64,000 bases of DNA from Hyphomicrobiales bacterium (GTDB lineage: Bacteria; Pseudomonadota; Alphaproteobacteria; Rhizobiales; Rhizobiaceae): NCBI GenBank assembly GCA_900465675.1, contig UBJR01000013.1, positions 62,001 to 126,000 of the forward strand, read 5' to 3'. A program made the translations under genes and the position numbers. A model generated the notes under the pieces. It was given only the letters and a program-made list of their open reading frames with translations, ran no database searches and was not told the DNA's origin. Below, piece by piece: positions 1-8,793 of the stretch (position 1 is its first letter; each line of letters begins with the position of its first letter).

Positions 1-815
1 TCGAGCATTTCCAGCTTCGCGAGCTTGCCGGTCAGGACGAAATCACCGTAGTCCATGGTGAGATCGCGGGTAATGCCGTTCTCGTAGAGCTTGAACGACA
101 TCCGGTAGACAGGCAAGGCGTCCGTCTTGCTGTTTTCGTTGAAGTAGGAAATCGTCACCGGCCAGAAAGCCTGCTTGGCGAAGGCGCCGGCATTGCCGGC
201 ATCGGCCTCGTCGCCCGCCTTGGGGCTGATCTGCTTGCCGACGACGGTCGTCGTCGCCAGCGCCTTGTCGCCATCATCGGATCCGTCGAAGACGCGGGCC
301 TCAAAGAAGCGTTTGCCAGACTTGGCGTTCTCGATCACGTCGAGCATGTGTTCCGTAGGGAAGCGGCTTTCCGCCAGCTGCAATTCCTTCGTCTGCGGGC
401 TCGTCAGGTCGACGGTCACGCCATTCGGCTTGTCGCTGGCCGCGCCGTTGACTTCCTTGTCCAACTGGTCGTCGGTGAAGGACTTGGTCTCGAAGGTGAA
501 TTTGCGGTCCTTGATATTTTCGAAGGTCTTGGTCTGCTGGTCGCTGACCCGGGTGTTTTCACCCGTATCGATCTGCGTCACGAAGCGGAAATTGGTGGTG
601 AAGCCTTCGCAGTAACTTCCATTAAACTCATAGACCATGCGGCCGGACATGCCGGCGATGCCTGAACGTTCGGATGCGTCCTTAAGTTCGAGATCGTAGA
701 TCGCGCGATGCGCCACGAGACCTGACGCAATCGCAGCGCCCGCCGCGGGCGCGGCGGCTAAGGCCGGTGCGGAAACGCTTGCGATAAGCAGAGCGGCAAG
801 ACTCGATCGGAACAT
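1..815 (-). CDS. EipB-like periplasmic envelope-integrity protein (DUF1849), 3' end cut by window
   Basis: About 271 codons are visible and the C-terminus runs off the left edge. The N-terminus (MFRSSLAALLIASVSAPALA) is a clear Sec signal peptide with an ALA cleavage site, followed by HRAIYDLELKDASERSGIAG and GRMVYEF, typical of the DUF1849 family. The family member EipB of Brucella is a periplasmic beta-spiral protein needed for envelope integrity; that role is inferred here. The start was chosen because ATG at 815 sits behind an AGGAG-type site (ccaacaggagataatgg). It is divergent from the RidA gene, with 136 bp between the two start codons holding the promoters of both. An ATG 4 bp upstream is in another frame and was rejected. 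Confidence 0.85.
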   Translation of the reverse strand, partial: MFRSSLAALLIASVSAPALAAAPAAGAAIASGLVAHRAIYDLELKDASERSGIAGMSGRMVYEFNGSYCEGFTTNFRFVTQIDTGENTRVSDQQTKTFENIKDRKFTFETKSFTDDQLDKEVNGAASDKPNGVTVDLTSPQTKELQLAESRFPTEHMLDVIENAKSGKRFFEARVFDGSDDGDKALATTTVVGKQISPKAGDEADAGNAGAFAKQAFWPVTISYFNENSKTDALPVYRMSFKLYENGITRDLTMDYGDFVLTGKLAKLEML

Positions 816-951
816 CCATTATCTCCTGTTGGACTCGGCCGCGATGTTATAAGAACGCTTTCGGCCAAATCGAGGCTGGAAGCTGTCATACGCAACATTC
901 TAGTCTTGATGCATAATTTTTGAAGCATTGACAATGAAAGTGGAGGCGAAA

Positions 952-1419
952 ATGTCCGACCAGATTGCCGCAAAACTCAAGGAAATGGGGATAACCCTGC
1001 CGCAAGCCGCTGCTCCGGCTGCCAATTATGTTCCCTATGTGATCAGCGGCGGCCTTCTCTACATTTCCGGCCAGCTCCCCATGGAAGGCGGCAAGGTCGC
1101 CGTCACCGGCCATCTCGGCAAGAATGTCGACGTCGCGGCCGGCCAACGCGCCGCAGAACTTTGCGCCATCAACATCCTGGCGCAGGCCAGTGCCGCACTC
1201 GGCGGCGACCTCGGCCGCATCAAGCGCGTCATCAAGCTCAACGGCTTTGTCGCGTCGGCGCCTGAATTCGTCGAGCAGCACCTCGTCATCAACGGCGCCT
1301 CCAACCTGATCGCCAATGTTCTCGGCGACGCCGGCAAACATGCCCGCGCTGCCGTCGGCATGGCCGCGCTGCCGTTCAACGCCGCCGTCGAAATCGATGC
1401 CATCTTGGAAATCGCATAA
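952..1419 (+). CDS. RidA/YjgF family enamine/imine deaminase
   Basis: A 155-residue protein of the RidA (YjgF/YER057c/UK114) superfamily. Visible family features are the GLLYISGQLP segment near residue 45, VAAGQRAAELCAINIL and the C-terminal ARAAVGMAALPFNAAVEIDA, which resembles the family ending. The length fits the longer 150-155 residue RidA subgroup common in rhizobia. Members hydrolyse reactive 2-aminoacrylate-type enamines or imines in the cytoplasm; the exact substrate cannot be told. The ATG at 952 follows tggaggcgaaa, a good ribosome-binding site, and was preferred to upstream in-frame starts. The glycerophosphodiesterase gene begins one base after its stop, so both are probably one transcript. 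Confidence 0.88.
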   Translation: MSDQIAAKLKEMGITLPQAAAPAANYVPYVISGGLLYISGQLPMEGGKVAVTGHLGKNVDVAAGQRAAELCAINILAQASAALGGDLGRIKRVIKLNGFVASAPEFVEQHLVINGASNLIANVLGDAGKHARAAVGMAALPFNAAVEIDAILEIA

Positions 1420-1420
1420 C

Positions 1421-2140
1421 ATGACCTCCGCCGCTTGGATCAAGGAACTGCCGGTCGCGCATCGCGGCTATCACGACACCAACAAGCTCGTCTGGGAAAA
1501 CACGCTGACGGCGTTTTCGCGCGCCGTCGAGGCGGGTTTCGCCATCGAGTGCGATCTGCATTATGCCTCCGACGGCGTTCCGATCGTTTTCCACGACGAG
1601 AACCTTGAGCGCCTCTGCAACATGCCGGGCGACATCCGCGAGCGGACCTCCAAGGAGCTCGGCCTGCTCTCCGTTGGCGGCACCGCCGACAAGATCCCGA
1701 CGCTGAAGCAGCTGCTCGATCTCGTTCAGGGCAAGGTTCCTCTGGTGCTTGAGCTCAAGGGCCGTGAAGCCGATGACGAGGGCTTTGCCGAGACCGTGCT
1801 CGAGGTGCTGGAAGGCTATCAGGGCAAGGTCGCGCTGATGAGCTTCGACCACTGGCTGCTGCGCGACCTGAAGGAACTGAAGGCGCCCTACCCCGTCGGC
1901 CTGACGGCTGGCGGTAACAAGCCCGAGGAATTCGAGGTTCACGAGAAGGCGATGGCGCTCGGCCTCGATTTCATCTCCTATTTCTTCGCGGATCTGCCGA
2001 ACCCGTTCATCTCCGGCCAGCGCGACAATGGTATCCCTGTGATCACCTGGACCGTGCGCGACGAGAAAGCCCGCAAGCATACATTCGAAAATGCCGATCA
2101 AATGACTTTTGAAGGCTTTGATCCCCACGCTTCGGTTTGA
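1421..2140 (+). CDS. Glycerophosphodiester phosphodiesterase (GDPD/UgpQ type)
   Basis: A 239-residue TIM-barrel GDPD without a signal peptide, therefore probably cytoplasmic. The catalytic signature is present: AHRGYHD near residue 12 (His-Arg), ENTLTAF, ECDLHYASDGVPIVFHDE (Glu/Asp metal ligands and the second catalytic His) and a late LELKGR strand. It would hydrolyse glycerophosphodiesters to sn-glycerol 3-phosphate and an alcohol. The start ATG is immediately after the RidA stop, indicating translational coupling. The gene downstream starts about 80 bp later. The symbol ugpQ is not given because the ugp transporter genes are absent from this neighbourhood. Confidence 0.88.
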   Translation: MTSAAWIKELPVAHRGYHDTNKLVWENTLTAFSRAVEAGFAIECDLHYASDGVPIVFHDENLERLCNMPGDIRERTSKELGLLSVGGTADKIPTLKQLLDLVQGKVPLVLELKGREADDEGFAETVLEVLEGYQGKVALMSFDHWLLRDLKELKAPYPVGLTAGGNKPEEFEVHEKAMALGLDFISYFFADLPNPFISGQRDNGIPVITWTVRDEKARKHTFENADQMTFEGFDPHASV

Positions 2141-2218
2141 TGCTCGCTTTTTGGACAAGATCATGCGCAGACTGGAAGGGAGCCACTTTCCTCCCCCAAC
2201 GGCCTCGTCTTTTGCTCC

Positions 2219-3409
2219 ATGACTGATGAACTATCGATCCGCGTCGAACGGTCCTTTACCGCGATTTCCCCGGAGAGCTGGTCACGGCTTTCCGGGACAT
2301 CGAAAACGGCAAACACCGTCCCCTACAATCCGTTCCTGTCTCACGCTTTTCTCTCGTCGCTTGAAGAATCAGGCTCCGCAACGGCGGACACCGGATGGCT
2401 CGGCCATCACCTGCTTCTGGAGACGGAAAAGGGCGAGCTGATCGGCGCCCTGCCCGGCTATCTCAAGAACCATAGCCAGGGCGAATATGTCTTCGACCAT
2501 GGCTGGGCGGATGCTTTCGAGCGCGCCGGCGGGCACTATTATCCGAAGCTGCAATGCTCGATCCCGTTCACGCCGGCGACCGGCCCGCGGCTGCTGGTTG
2601 CCGAAGGATTCGAGCGGCGGCCGGTCCAGAGCGTCATTGCCGAGAGCCTGAAGGAAGTCGTGCGTCAACTCGGCGTCTCCTCGGCGCATGTCACCTTCGT
2701 GCCCGAGGATGAGATCTCAGTCTTCGAGACCGACGGCTATCTGCATCGGACCGACCAGCAGTTCCACTTCATCAATGAAGGCTATGCCGATCACGACGCC
2801 TTCCTGGAAACGCTGGCGTCACGCAAGCGCAAGGCACTGAAGAAGGAGCGCCGCGCCGCGCTCGAGAACGGCATCAGCATCGACTGGCTGACCGGCAGCG
2901 ACCTGACCGAACGGATCTGGGACCAGTTCTTTTCCTTCTATATGGATACCGGCAGCCGCAAATGGGGCCGGCCCTATCTGACCCGTGAATTCTATTCACT
3001 GATCGGCCAGCGGATGCCCGACGATATCCTGCTCGTGATGGCCAAGCGCGAGGGGCGCTATGTGGCAGGCGCCATCAACTTCATCGGCGGCGATACGCTT
3101 TACGGCCGCCACTGGGGATGCATCGAGGATCACCCCTATCTGCATTTCGAGGTCTGCTATCATCAGGCGATCGATTTCGCCCTCGCCAAGGGCCTGAAGC
3201 GCGTCGAGGCCGGAGCGCAGGGCGAGCACAAGCTCGCCAGAGGTTACCTGCCGGTGACAACGCATTCCGCCCATTATGTCGCCCATGCCGGTCTGCGCCG
3301 GGCGATCGCCGATTATCTCAAGCGCGAGCGTGAGGATGTCGAGCACATGAACGAAATCCTCACCGACCACAGCCCGTTCCGCAAGGGAGAGCCGCAGCAG
3401 GAGGATTGA
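2219..3409 (+). CDS. COG3146/DUF482 GNAT-like acyltransferase (peptidogalycan biosynthesis family)
   Basis: A 396-residue protein matching the COG3146/DUF482 family. Family-like segments are VPYNPFLSHAFLSSLEESG near residue 35, VFDHGWADAFERAGGHYYPK near residue 92, KRKALKKERRAALE, FYMDTGSRKWGRPYLTREFY and AGAINFIGG, with LKRVEAGAQGEHKLARGY towards the end. The fold is a double GNAT/FemAB-like domain; the substrate is unknown and the name peptidogalycan is historical. No signal peptide or membrane segment is seen. It follows the GDPD gene by 78 bp and precedes a HIT gene, an arrangement I believe is common in rhizobia. Confidence 0.85.
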   Translation: MTDELSIRVERSFTAISPESWSRLSGTSKTANTVPYNPFLSHAFLSSLEESGSATADTGWLGHHLLLETEKGELIGALPGYLKNHSQGEYVFDHGWADAFERAGGHYYPKLQCSIPFTPATGPRLLVAEGFERRPVQSVIAESLKEVVRQLGVSSAHVTFVPEDEISVFETDGYLHRTDQQFHFINEGYADHDAFLETLASRKRKALKKERRAALENGISIDWLTGSDLTERIWDQFFSFYMDTGSRKWGRPYLTREFYSLIGQRMPDDILLVMAKREGRYVAGAINFIGGDTLYGRHWGCIEDHPYLHFEVCYHQAIDFALAKGLKRVEAGAQGEHKLARGYLPVTTHSAHYVAHAGLRRAIADYLKREREDVEHMNEILTDHSPFRKGEPQQED

Positions 3410-3460
3410 CGCACTCGCCGTCACCGCGCTACCCGATTGCAAACACGAGGAGATTTCACC

Positions 3461-3889
3461 ATGACCAGCGCCGCCTATGACGACAACAACATCTTCGCCA
3501 AGATCCTGCGCGGCGAAATCCCTTCGCACCGGGTCTATGAAGACGACCATACGGTTGCCTTCATGGATGTGATGCCGCAGGCGCCGGGCCACGTCCTCGT
3601 TGTTCCCAAAGCCCCGTCCCGCAACATTCTCGACGCGGATCCAGCTGCGCTGTCTCAGGCCATCGCAGTCGTCCAGAAGATCGCCAATGCAGTTCAGGAT
3701 GCCTTCGATGCCGACGGCGTCTTCGTCTGCCAGTTCAACGAACCGGCCGCCGGACAGACCGTCTTCCACCTGCACTTCCACGTCATCCCGCGCCATGACG
3801 GCGTGGCGCTGAAGCCGCATTCCGGCACGATGGAAGACGGCGCGGTGCTCGCCGCCAACGCCGAGAAGATCAGGGCCGAACTCGCCTGA
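3461..3889 (+). CDS. HIT family protein (nucleotide hydrolase/transferase)
   Basis: A 142-residue histidine-triad protein. The active-site motif HLHFHVIPR is present near residue 105, and the N-terminal NIFAKILRGEIPSHRVYEDD and AFMDVMPQAPGHVLVVPK are textbook HINT/HIT branch features. Members cleave nucleoside phosphoramidates or similar AMP conjugates in the cytoplasm. The ATG at 3461 is preceded by cacgaggagatttcacc, so this start is preferred to an upstream one at 3437. It lies between the COG3146 gene and the Dabb gene on the same strand with short gaps, consistent with one operon. Confidence 0.92.
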   Translation: MTSAAYDDNNIFAKILRGEIPSHRVYEDDHTVAFMDVMPQAPGHVLVVPKAPSRNILDADPAALSQAIAVVQKIANAVQDAFDADGVFVCQFNEPAAGQTVFHLHFHVIPRHDGVALKPHSGTMEDGAVLAANAEKIRAELA

Positions 3890-3914
3890 GCTGCAGCAGA
3901 ACCTGGAGATAAAG

Positions 3915-4205
3915 ATGATCCGTCATACGGTGGCATTCCGCCTGAAGCATCCAGCCGGCTCGGCAGAGGAAAAGGCTTTCCTCACCGAAGCACTGACGCT
4001 CGCCGCCATTCCGAGCGTGCGCAATTTCGAGCAGCTGCGGCAGACCAGCGGCAAGAATGCCTTCACCTTCGGCTTCTCGATGGAGTTCGAGAACCAGGCC
4101 GGCTACGACGCCTATAATGTCCACCCGGCGCATGCTGCCTTCGTGCGCGACCGCTGGGTTCCGGAGGTCGAGGACTTTCTGGAGATCGACTACGCGCCGC
4201 TCTGA
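3915..4205 (+). CDS. Dabb family stress-responsive alpha/beta-barrel protein
   Basis: A 96-residue protein that opens MIRHTVAFRLKHPAGSAEE, the typical start of Dabb (dimeric A/B barrel) proteins, with a later HPAHAAFVRDRWVPEVEDFL containing the conserved HPxH. The family forms small ferredoxin-like dimers; most members have no proven function. The start follows cctggagataaag. It is the last gene of the plus-strand run that begins with RidA and is followed within 20 bp by a strong terminator hairpin. Confidence 0.85.
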   Translation: MIRHTVAFRLKHPAGSAEEKAFLTEALTLAAIPSVRNFEQLRQTSGKNAFTFGFSMEFENQAGYDAYNVHPAHAAFVRDRWVPEVEDFLEIDYAPL

Positions 4206-4224
4206 AACACGCACCGGCAGACAC

Positions 4225-4254
4225 AAAAAAGGCCGCATCACTGCGGCCTTTTTC
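4225..4254. terminator. Bidirectional rho-independent terminator
   Basis: A perfect GC stem (ggccgca / tgcggcc) with a 4-nt loop, flanked by an A-run on the left and a T-run on the right. It can end the Dabb transcript on the plus strand and the clpA transcript on the minus strand. Confidence 0.9.
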
Positions 4255-4274
4255 AATTCACCATGCAGTGACGA

Positions 4275-6770
4275 TCAGCTCTTGCGCGGAACCTTCGGAA
4301 CCGTGCTGCTCTTCTTCGGCGCCGCCTTCACTTCCGGCTCGGCTTGGGCCTTGGCCTTCTTGACCGTTGCCTTCTTCGGCTTGGTCTTCAGCTCGCCATC
4401 ATCCTCGCCATCGGCGTCGGGATGGATGACCTCAGCCTCGGGCTTCGGCTTGATCGGTGCCAGTTCCGAAACGGAATTGAGCACGATACCGGGCTTGCCG
4501 TCTTCCTTCGGACCGACGGTGACGGAAACCACGCCACCCTTCTTCAGCTTGCCGAAGAGGATTTCGTTCGCGAGCGGCTTCTTGATGACGTCCTGGATGA
4601 CGCGAGCCAGCGGGCGGGCGCCCATCTTCTCGTCGTAACCCCGTTCCGCCAGCCAGGCGATCGCATCCTCATGCAGGTCGAAGGTCACGTTGCGTTCGGA
4701 AAGCTGCGCTTCCAGCTGCATGATGAACTTCTGGACGACCTTGTGGATCACAGCCGTCGGCAGCGATGCGAACGGAATGATCGCATCCAGACGGTTGCGG
4801 AACTCCGGCGTGAAGAGGCGGTTCAGCGCTTCCTCGTCTTCGCCCGACCGCTTGGACGAGCCGAAGCCGAAGGCAGCCTTGGCCATCTCCGATGCGCCCG
4901 CATTGGTCGTCATGATCAGGATGACGTTGCGGAAGTCGATCTTCTTGCCATTGTGGTCGGTCAGCGTACCGTGGTCCATGACCTGCAACAGAATGTTGTA
5001 GATATCAGGATGCGCCTTCTCGATTTCGTCGAGAAGAACCACGCAATGCGGATGCTGGTCGACGCCGTCGGTCAGAAGACCGCCCTGGTCGAAGCCGACA
5101 TAGCCAGGAGGTGCACCGAGCAGACGCGAGACGGTGTGCCGCTCCATGTATTCGGACATGTCGAAGCGCAGCATCTCGACGCCGAGCGACGATGCAAGCT
5201 GCTTGGCAACCTCGGTCTTGCCGACGCCCGTCGGGCCGGAGAAGACGTAGGAGCCGATCGGCTTGTTCGGTTCGCGAAGGCCGGCACGCGCCAGCTTGAT
5301 CGCGGTAGACAGGGCTTCGATCGCCGTATCCTGGCCATAGACCACCGAGCGCAGTTCCTGCTCGAGATTGGCAAGAACGGCTTCGTCATCCTTCGACACG
5401 GTCTTCGGCGGGATGCGGGCCATCGTCGCGATCGTCGCTTCGATCTCCTTCTCGGTGATCAGCTTGCGGCGGCGCGAGGGCGGCAGCAGCATCTGGGCTG
5501 CACCCGTCTCGTCGATGACGTCGATCGCCTTGTCCGGCAGCTTGCGGTCCGAGATGTATCGGGCCGACAGCTCGACAGCCGACTTGATGGCATCGTTCGA
5601 ATAACGCAGGTGGTGATATTCTTCGAAATAAGGCTTGAGGCCCTTCATGATTTCGATCGCATCATCGATCGACGGCTCATTGACGTCGATCTTCTGGAAG
5701 CGGCGAACCAGAGCCCGGTCCTTTTCGAAGAACTGGCGATATTCCTTGTAGGTGGTCGAGCCGATGCAACGGATCGCGCCGGAAGACAGAGCAGGCTTCA
5801 GCAAGTTCGACGCATCCATGGCGCCGCCCGACGTGGCGCCCGCACCGATGACGGTGTGGATTTCGTCGATGAACAGCACGGCGCCCGGATATTCCTCGAG
5901 CTCTTTGACGACCTGCTTCAGACGCTCTTCGAAGTCGCCGCGATAACGGGTGCCGGCCAGCAGCGTGCCCATATCGAGCGAGAAAATCGTCGCGTCGGCG
6001 AGCGCTTCCGGCACCTTGCCTTCGACGATGCGCTTGGCGAGACCTTCGGCGATCGCCGTCTTGCCGACGCCGGGATCACCCACATAAAGCGGGTTGTTCT
6101 TCGAACGGCGGCACAGAACCTGGATCGTGCGGCTGACTTCGGCATGACGGCCGATCAGCGGATCGATCTTGCCGGTCTTGGCCTTCTCGTTGAGATTGAC
6201 GCAATAGGCCTTCAGCGCATCCTGCTGCTTCTTGCCTGCGGTATCGTCCTCTGCGCCGCCGCGCGATGCGCTCGGCTTGCTCTCGGATTCATCCTCGGCA
6301 CCGCGCGGGGTGCGGCTTTCCGACGAGCCCGGCCGCTTGCCGATGCCGTGCGAGATGTAGTTGACCGCGTCGTAGCGGGTCATCTCCTGCTCCTGCAGGA
6401 AATAGGCGGCGTGGCTTTCGCGTTCGGCAAAGATCGCGACGAGGACGTTTGCCCCCGTCACTTCTTCGCGGCCCGACGACTGGACATGGATCACGGCACG
6501 CTGGATGACGCGCTGGAAGCCGGATGTCGGCTTGGAGTCCTCGTCATAGCCAGTGACCAGATTGGAGAGTTCGTTGTCGATATACTCGATCAGTGTCTTG
6601 CGGAGCGCGTCGAGATCGACGTTGCAGGCACCCATGACCGCGGCCGCATCGGAGTCGTCGACAAGGGCGAGCAGCAGATGCTCGAGCGTCGCATATTCGT
6701 GATGCCGCTCGTTGGCAAAGGTCAGTGCCTGATGGAGCGCCTTTTCTAAGCTAGGCGAAAATGTTGGCAC
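4275..6770 (-). CDS. clpA: ATP-dependent Clp protease ATP-binding subunit ClpA
   Basis: An 831-residue ClpA unfoldase. It has the N-domain (PTFSPSLEKALHQALTFANE), a first AAA+ module with Walker A GDPGVGKT near residue 231 and Walker B VLFIDEIHT, and a second module with GPTGVGKT and CVVLLDEIEKAH. A C-terminal Lys/Ala-rich acidic extension of about 55 residues goes beyond the E. coli protein and is seen in rhizobial orthologues. ClpA threads substrates into ClpP. The start is a GTG at 6770 behind gtgaggatcacaac, giving the family-standard N-terminus (M/V)PTFSPSLEKAL; an upstream ATG in frame would overlap clpS and was rejected. clpS lies 10 bp upstream in the same direction. Confidence 0.96.
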   Translation of the reverse strand: MPTFSPSLEKALHQALTFANERHHEYATLEHLLLALVDDSDAAAVMGACNVDLDALRKTLIEYIDNELSNLVTGYDEDSKPTSGFQRVIQRAVIHVQSSGREEVTGANVLVAIFAERESHAAYFLQEQEMTRYDAVNYISHGIGKRPGSSESRTPRGAEDESESKPSASRGGAEDDTAGKKQQDALKAYCVNLNEKAKTGKIDPLIGRHAEVSRTIQVLCRRSKNNPLYVGDPGVGKTAIAEGLAKRIVEGKVPEALADATIFSLDMGTLLAGTRYRGDFEERLKQVVKELEEYPGAVLFIDEIHTVIGAGATSGGAMDASNLLKPALSSGAIRCIGSTTYKEYRQFFEKDRALVRRFQKIDVNEPSIDDAIEIMKGLKPYFEEYHHLRYSNDAIKSAVELSARYISDRKLPDKAIDVIDETGAAQMLLPPSRRRKLITEKEIEATIATMARIPPKTVSKDDEAVLANLEQELRSVVYGQDTAIEALSTAIKLARAGLREPNKPIGSYVFSGPTGVGKTEVAKQLASSLGVEMLRFDMSEYMERHTVSRLLGAPPGYVGFDQGGLLTDGVDQHPHCVVLLDEIEKAHPDIYNILLQVMDHGTLTDHNGKKIDFRNVILIMTTNAGASEMAKAAFGFGSSKRSGEDEEALNRLFTPEFRNRLDAIIPFASLPTAVIHKVVQKFIMQLEAQLSERNVTFDLHEDAIAWLAERGYDEKMGARPLARVIQDVIKKPLANEILFGKLKKGGVVSVTVGPKEDGKPGIVLNSVSELAPIKPKPEAEVIHPDADGEDDGELKTKPKKATVKKAKAQAEPEVKAAPKKSSTVPKVPRKS

Positions 6771-6780
6771 GTTGTGATCC

Positions 6781-7140
6781 TCACTTCTTTTCCATGACGC
6801 ATTGCAGCGGATGCTGATGCTGCCGGGCAAAGTCCATCACCTGGCTCACCTTCGTTTCCGCTACCTCGTATGTGAATATCCCGCACTCGCCGACGCCGTG
6901 GTTATGGACATGGAGCATGATGCGGGTGGCACTTTCGCGATCTTTCTGGAAAAACCGCTCCAGGATGTGGATGACGAATTCCATGGGAGTGTAGTCGTCA
7001 TTCAGGATGAGCACGCGGTAGAGATTAGGCTTCTTGGTCTTCGGCTTCGTACGTGTAATGACCGAGGTTCCGCGATTTCCGTTGTCCCCGTTCCTTTCGC
7101 CATCGTTTTGCATCCGGATCGGCTTTGCGATCATTTTCAT
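6781..7140 (-). CDS. clpS: ATP-dependent Clp protease adaptor ClpS
   Basis: A 119-residue adaptor that delivers N-degron substrates to ClpA. The conserved core is visible: YRVLILNDDYTPMEFVIHIL (pocket residues around the NDD and Met), RIMLHVHNHGVGECGIFTYE and AETKVSQVMDFARQHQHPLQ. The N-terminal 30 residues are hydrophilic and variable as usual. The ATG at 7140 follows cgaggaatga. The operon order clpS-clpA with a 10-bp gap is conserved in many proteobacteria, and the shared transcript is expected to start in the region upstream of 7141. Confidence 0.95.
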   Translation of the reverse strand: MKMIAKPIRMQNDGERNGDNGNRGTSVITRTKPKTKKPNLYRVLILNDDYTPMEFVIHILERFFQKDRESATRIMLHVHNHGVGECGIFTYEVAETKVSQVMDFARQHQHPLQCVMEKK

Positions 7141-7326
7141 TCATTCCTCGATCAGTCCGATGGTGCATGGGAGGATGCTTTACCCACCGAATATCTGAAA
7201 CACTAACTTAGTTCATAATGCTGCGATTTTAAGCCCCTTGTTCCCGACTGCAATCACAATTCCGCAGGACTTGACGCAAACGCCAAAAAAGTCCCGGACT
7301 ATTTCTTGAACAGAGCAGAAAACAAA

Positions 7327-7362
7327 AAAGACCGGCCGCAAGTGCGTAGCCGGTCTTCGTTT
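7327..7362 (-). terminator. Terminator downstream of the phasin gene
   Basis: An inverted repeat (aagaccggc / gccggtctt) lies 30 bp after the phasin stop codon on the minus strand and is flanked by an A-run on the plus strand (T-run on the minus strand). Confidence 0.75.
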
Positions 7363-7392
7363 TTCAAGGGGTGCGCCACAAGGCGCATGGAA

Positions 7393-7764
7393 TCAGGCAG
7401 CGGCGGGCGTCGCCTGTGCGGCAGCTTTCGCGGCCTTCACGACCGGTGCCGGAACCTGCGCCTCGTAGGACTTGTAGGCGCCCTTGGCGAGGTCGGAATA
7501 CATGTCGCCCATCTTGGTGGCTTCGGCGACGAAGCTTTCATAGGACGATTTCACGAAACTGCTCTGCAGGTCGAAGGCAGCCTCGATGCTGCGAACGCCT
7601 GACAGCGCCTCGAAATGCCTGACGGTGTCTTCAAACGATTTCTTGGAATATTCGACGGCTTCGGTGGCAATTGCCTGGAAGCCCTTGGCGCTATCCGAAT
7701 AGCTCTTGAGCATCGTGTCCATGGCTTCCTTGCTCTTGCGGCTCGTATCGTCAAAGTTGAACAT
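7393..7764 (-). CDS. Phasin family protein
   Basis: A 123-residue, strongly helical and amphipathic protein, MFNFDDTSRKSKEAMDTMLK, with the pattern of the phasin_2 family (EAVEYSKKSFEDTVRHFEAL, SIEAAFDLQSSFVKSSYESF) and a short Ala/Pro tail. Phasins coat polyhydroxyalkanoate granules and can act as chaperones. The start ATG at 7764 has GAGGAGG six bases upstream; an in-frame ATG at 7770 touches that site and is less likely. The gene is monocistronic, bounded by a terminator on its 3' side. Confidence 0.88.
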   Translation of the reverse strand: MFNFDDTSRKSKEAMDTMLKSYSDSAKGFQAIATEAVEYSKKSFEDTVRHFEALSGVRSIEAAFDLQSSFVKSSYESFVAEATKMGDMYSDLAKGAYKSYEAQVPAPVVKAAKAAAQATPAAA

Positions 7765-7943
7765 GCGCATCCTCCTCTTCGGCTCTGCAGCAAAAATGGT
7801 AGCCACAAACCATCAGGAGTCAAGAGATTTTGTGCGATGCAAAACGACTCATGCGTGCATTCGCGATGCCGCATATTGTCCGAAAAAAGATGAACGTACG
7901 TCGATCGTTGATTTTGCAGACATATATCAGTCAGGCGCAACCA

Positions 7944-7972
7944 GAGGCTTCGCCGGTAGCCAGCGAAGCCTC
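7944..7972. terminator. Perfect 10-bp inverted repeat downstream of the DUF3597 gene
   Basis: Arms gaggcttcgc and gcgaagcctc are separated by 9 nt, 22 bp beyond the DUF3597 stop. There is no T-run on the minus strand, so it may be a weak terminator or an mRNA-end stabiliser. Confidence 0.5.
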
Positions 7973-7994
7973 GAAACACATTGCTTTTAACGGC

Positions 7995-8441
7995 TCAGTC
8001 TAGCAGATCGGCGGGCACCTTGCCGCCGTTCTCGGAGAGCTTCTTCATCAGCGCCTTGTGCAGGAACATGTTCATCTTGGCGGAGTCGCCTGTGTCACCT
8101 GAGTAGCCGAGCTCGGCTGCCAGTTCCTTGCGCTCGGCAAGGCTTGCATCCATGCCGACGGCCTTCATGAGATCGACGATCGAGCGGCGCCAATCGAGTT
8201 TCTGGCCGCTTTTCTTCACGGCAGCATCGAGGATCGGAACGATATCGACGGCGGTCGCTGCCGCCTTTGGCGCAGCGGAAGCCGCGGGTGCGGGTGCCGC
8301 GGCGGCAGACGCAGCTGTGGGCGCTGCTGACGGCGGGGCCGGAGTTGCGGCCGGTTCAACCTTCGGCGCGGCTGCCGCCGTAACGGGAGCCGCTTTCGCC
8401 TCCCCGAAAATCGCGTGCTTGATCTTGTCGAAAATTCCCAT
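7995..8441 (-). CDS. DUF3597 domain protein
   Basis: A 148-residue protein starting MGIFDKIKHAIFGEAKA, followed by an Ala/Pro-rich low-complexity linker of about 55 residues and a compact C-terminal domain (VDIVPILDAAVKKSGQKLDW, RRSIVDLMKAVGMDASL, ELAAELGYSGDTGDSAKMN) matching DUF3597. The C-terminal domain is a small helical unit of unknown function; in some proteins it is fused to LysM domains. No signal peptide is present. The start at 8441 was chosen because the family begins MGIFDKI; upstream in-frame ATGs would add an unconserved tail. Confidence 0.82.
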   Translation of the reverse strand: MGIFDKIKHAIFGEAKAAPVTAAAAPKVEPAATPAPPSAAPTAASAAAAPAPAASAAPKAAATAVDIVPILDAAVKKSGQKLDWRRSIVDLMKAVGMDASLAERKELAAELGYSGDTGDSAKMNMFLHKALMKKLSENGGKVPADLLD

Positions 8442-8544
8442 GTCCCAGGCCTCCATGATGATTGATCGCATTCGCAATCACTAAAATGGAGCAGAGAGCG
8501 GCGCGATCCAGCGGCTAGGACCGATTGCGTGCCATAAAACGCAA

Positions 8545-8565
8545 ACGGGCCGCAAAGCGGCCCGT
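8545..8565 (-). terminator. Hairpin downstream of the DUF3126 gene
   Basis: A perfect 9-bp stem (acgggccgc / gcggcccgt) with a 3-nt loop lies 25 bp past the DUF3126 stop. On the minus strand it is followed by ttgcgttttatgg, a partial T-tract. Confidence 0.7.
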
Positions 8566-8589
8566 CACGCAATGTCAATCGGCGCCGGA

Positions 8590-8793
8590 TCAGAGATCGA
8601 CGTCGAGGATCGCCATCGAGAAGTTATAGGAGCGGTCGCCGTCCTCGTCGTCGATATAGACGACACCCAGGAACTCCTCGCCGAGGTAAACTTCAGCCGA
8701 GTCGTTCTTGCGCGGGCGCGCCTTGACGACGATCTCCGGGTTGAGCGTTTTCTTGAAGTAGGCGTCGAGCTTCTTGAGTTCTTCGGGCTTCAC
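8590..8793 (-). CDS. DUF3126 family protein
   Basis: A 67-residue protein, (V)KPEELKKLDAYFKKTLNP, then VKARPRKNDSAEVYLGEEFL and YIDDEDGDRSYNFSMAILD, matching the alphaproteobacterial DUF3126 family in both length and sequence. Function is unknown. Translation starts at a GTG (8793) behind aggagatcaagt; no in-frame ATG gives a better start. It lies downstream of cysE on the same strand with a gap of about 140 bp, an arrangement I recall from other rhizobia. Confidence 0.85.
   Translation of the reverse strand: MKPEELKKLDAYFKKTLNPEIVVKARPRKNDSAEVYLGEEFLGVVYIDDEDGDRSYNFSMAILDVDL

Noticed and set aside
4344..6749. An 801-codon plus-strand open frame opposite clpA
   Set aside because: It is the antisense frame of a well-conserved clpA; composition is Arg/Asp/Leu-rich with no domain, as usual for mirror frames in GC-rich DNA.
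7826..7960. Possible promoter or RNA in the phasin upstream region
   Set aside because: The stretch has no clear -35/-10 pair or stable fold beyond the hairpin already listed.
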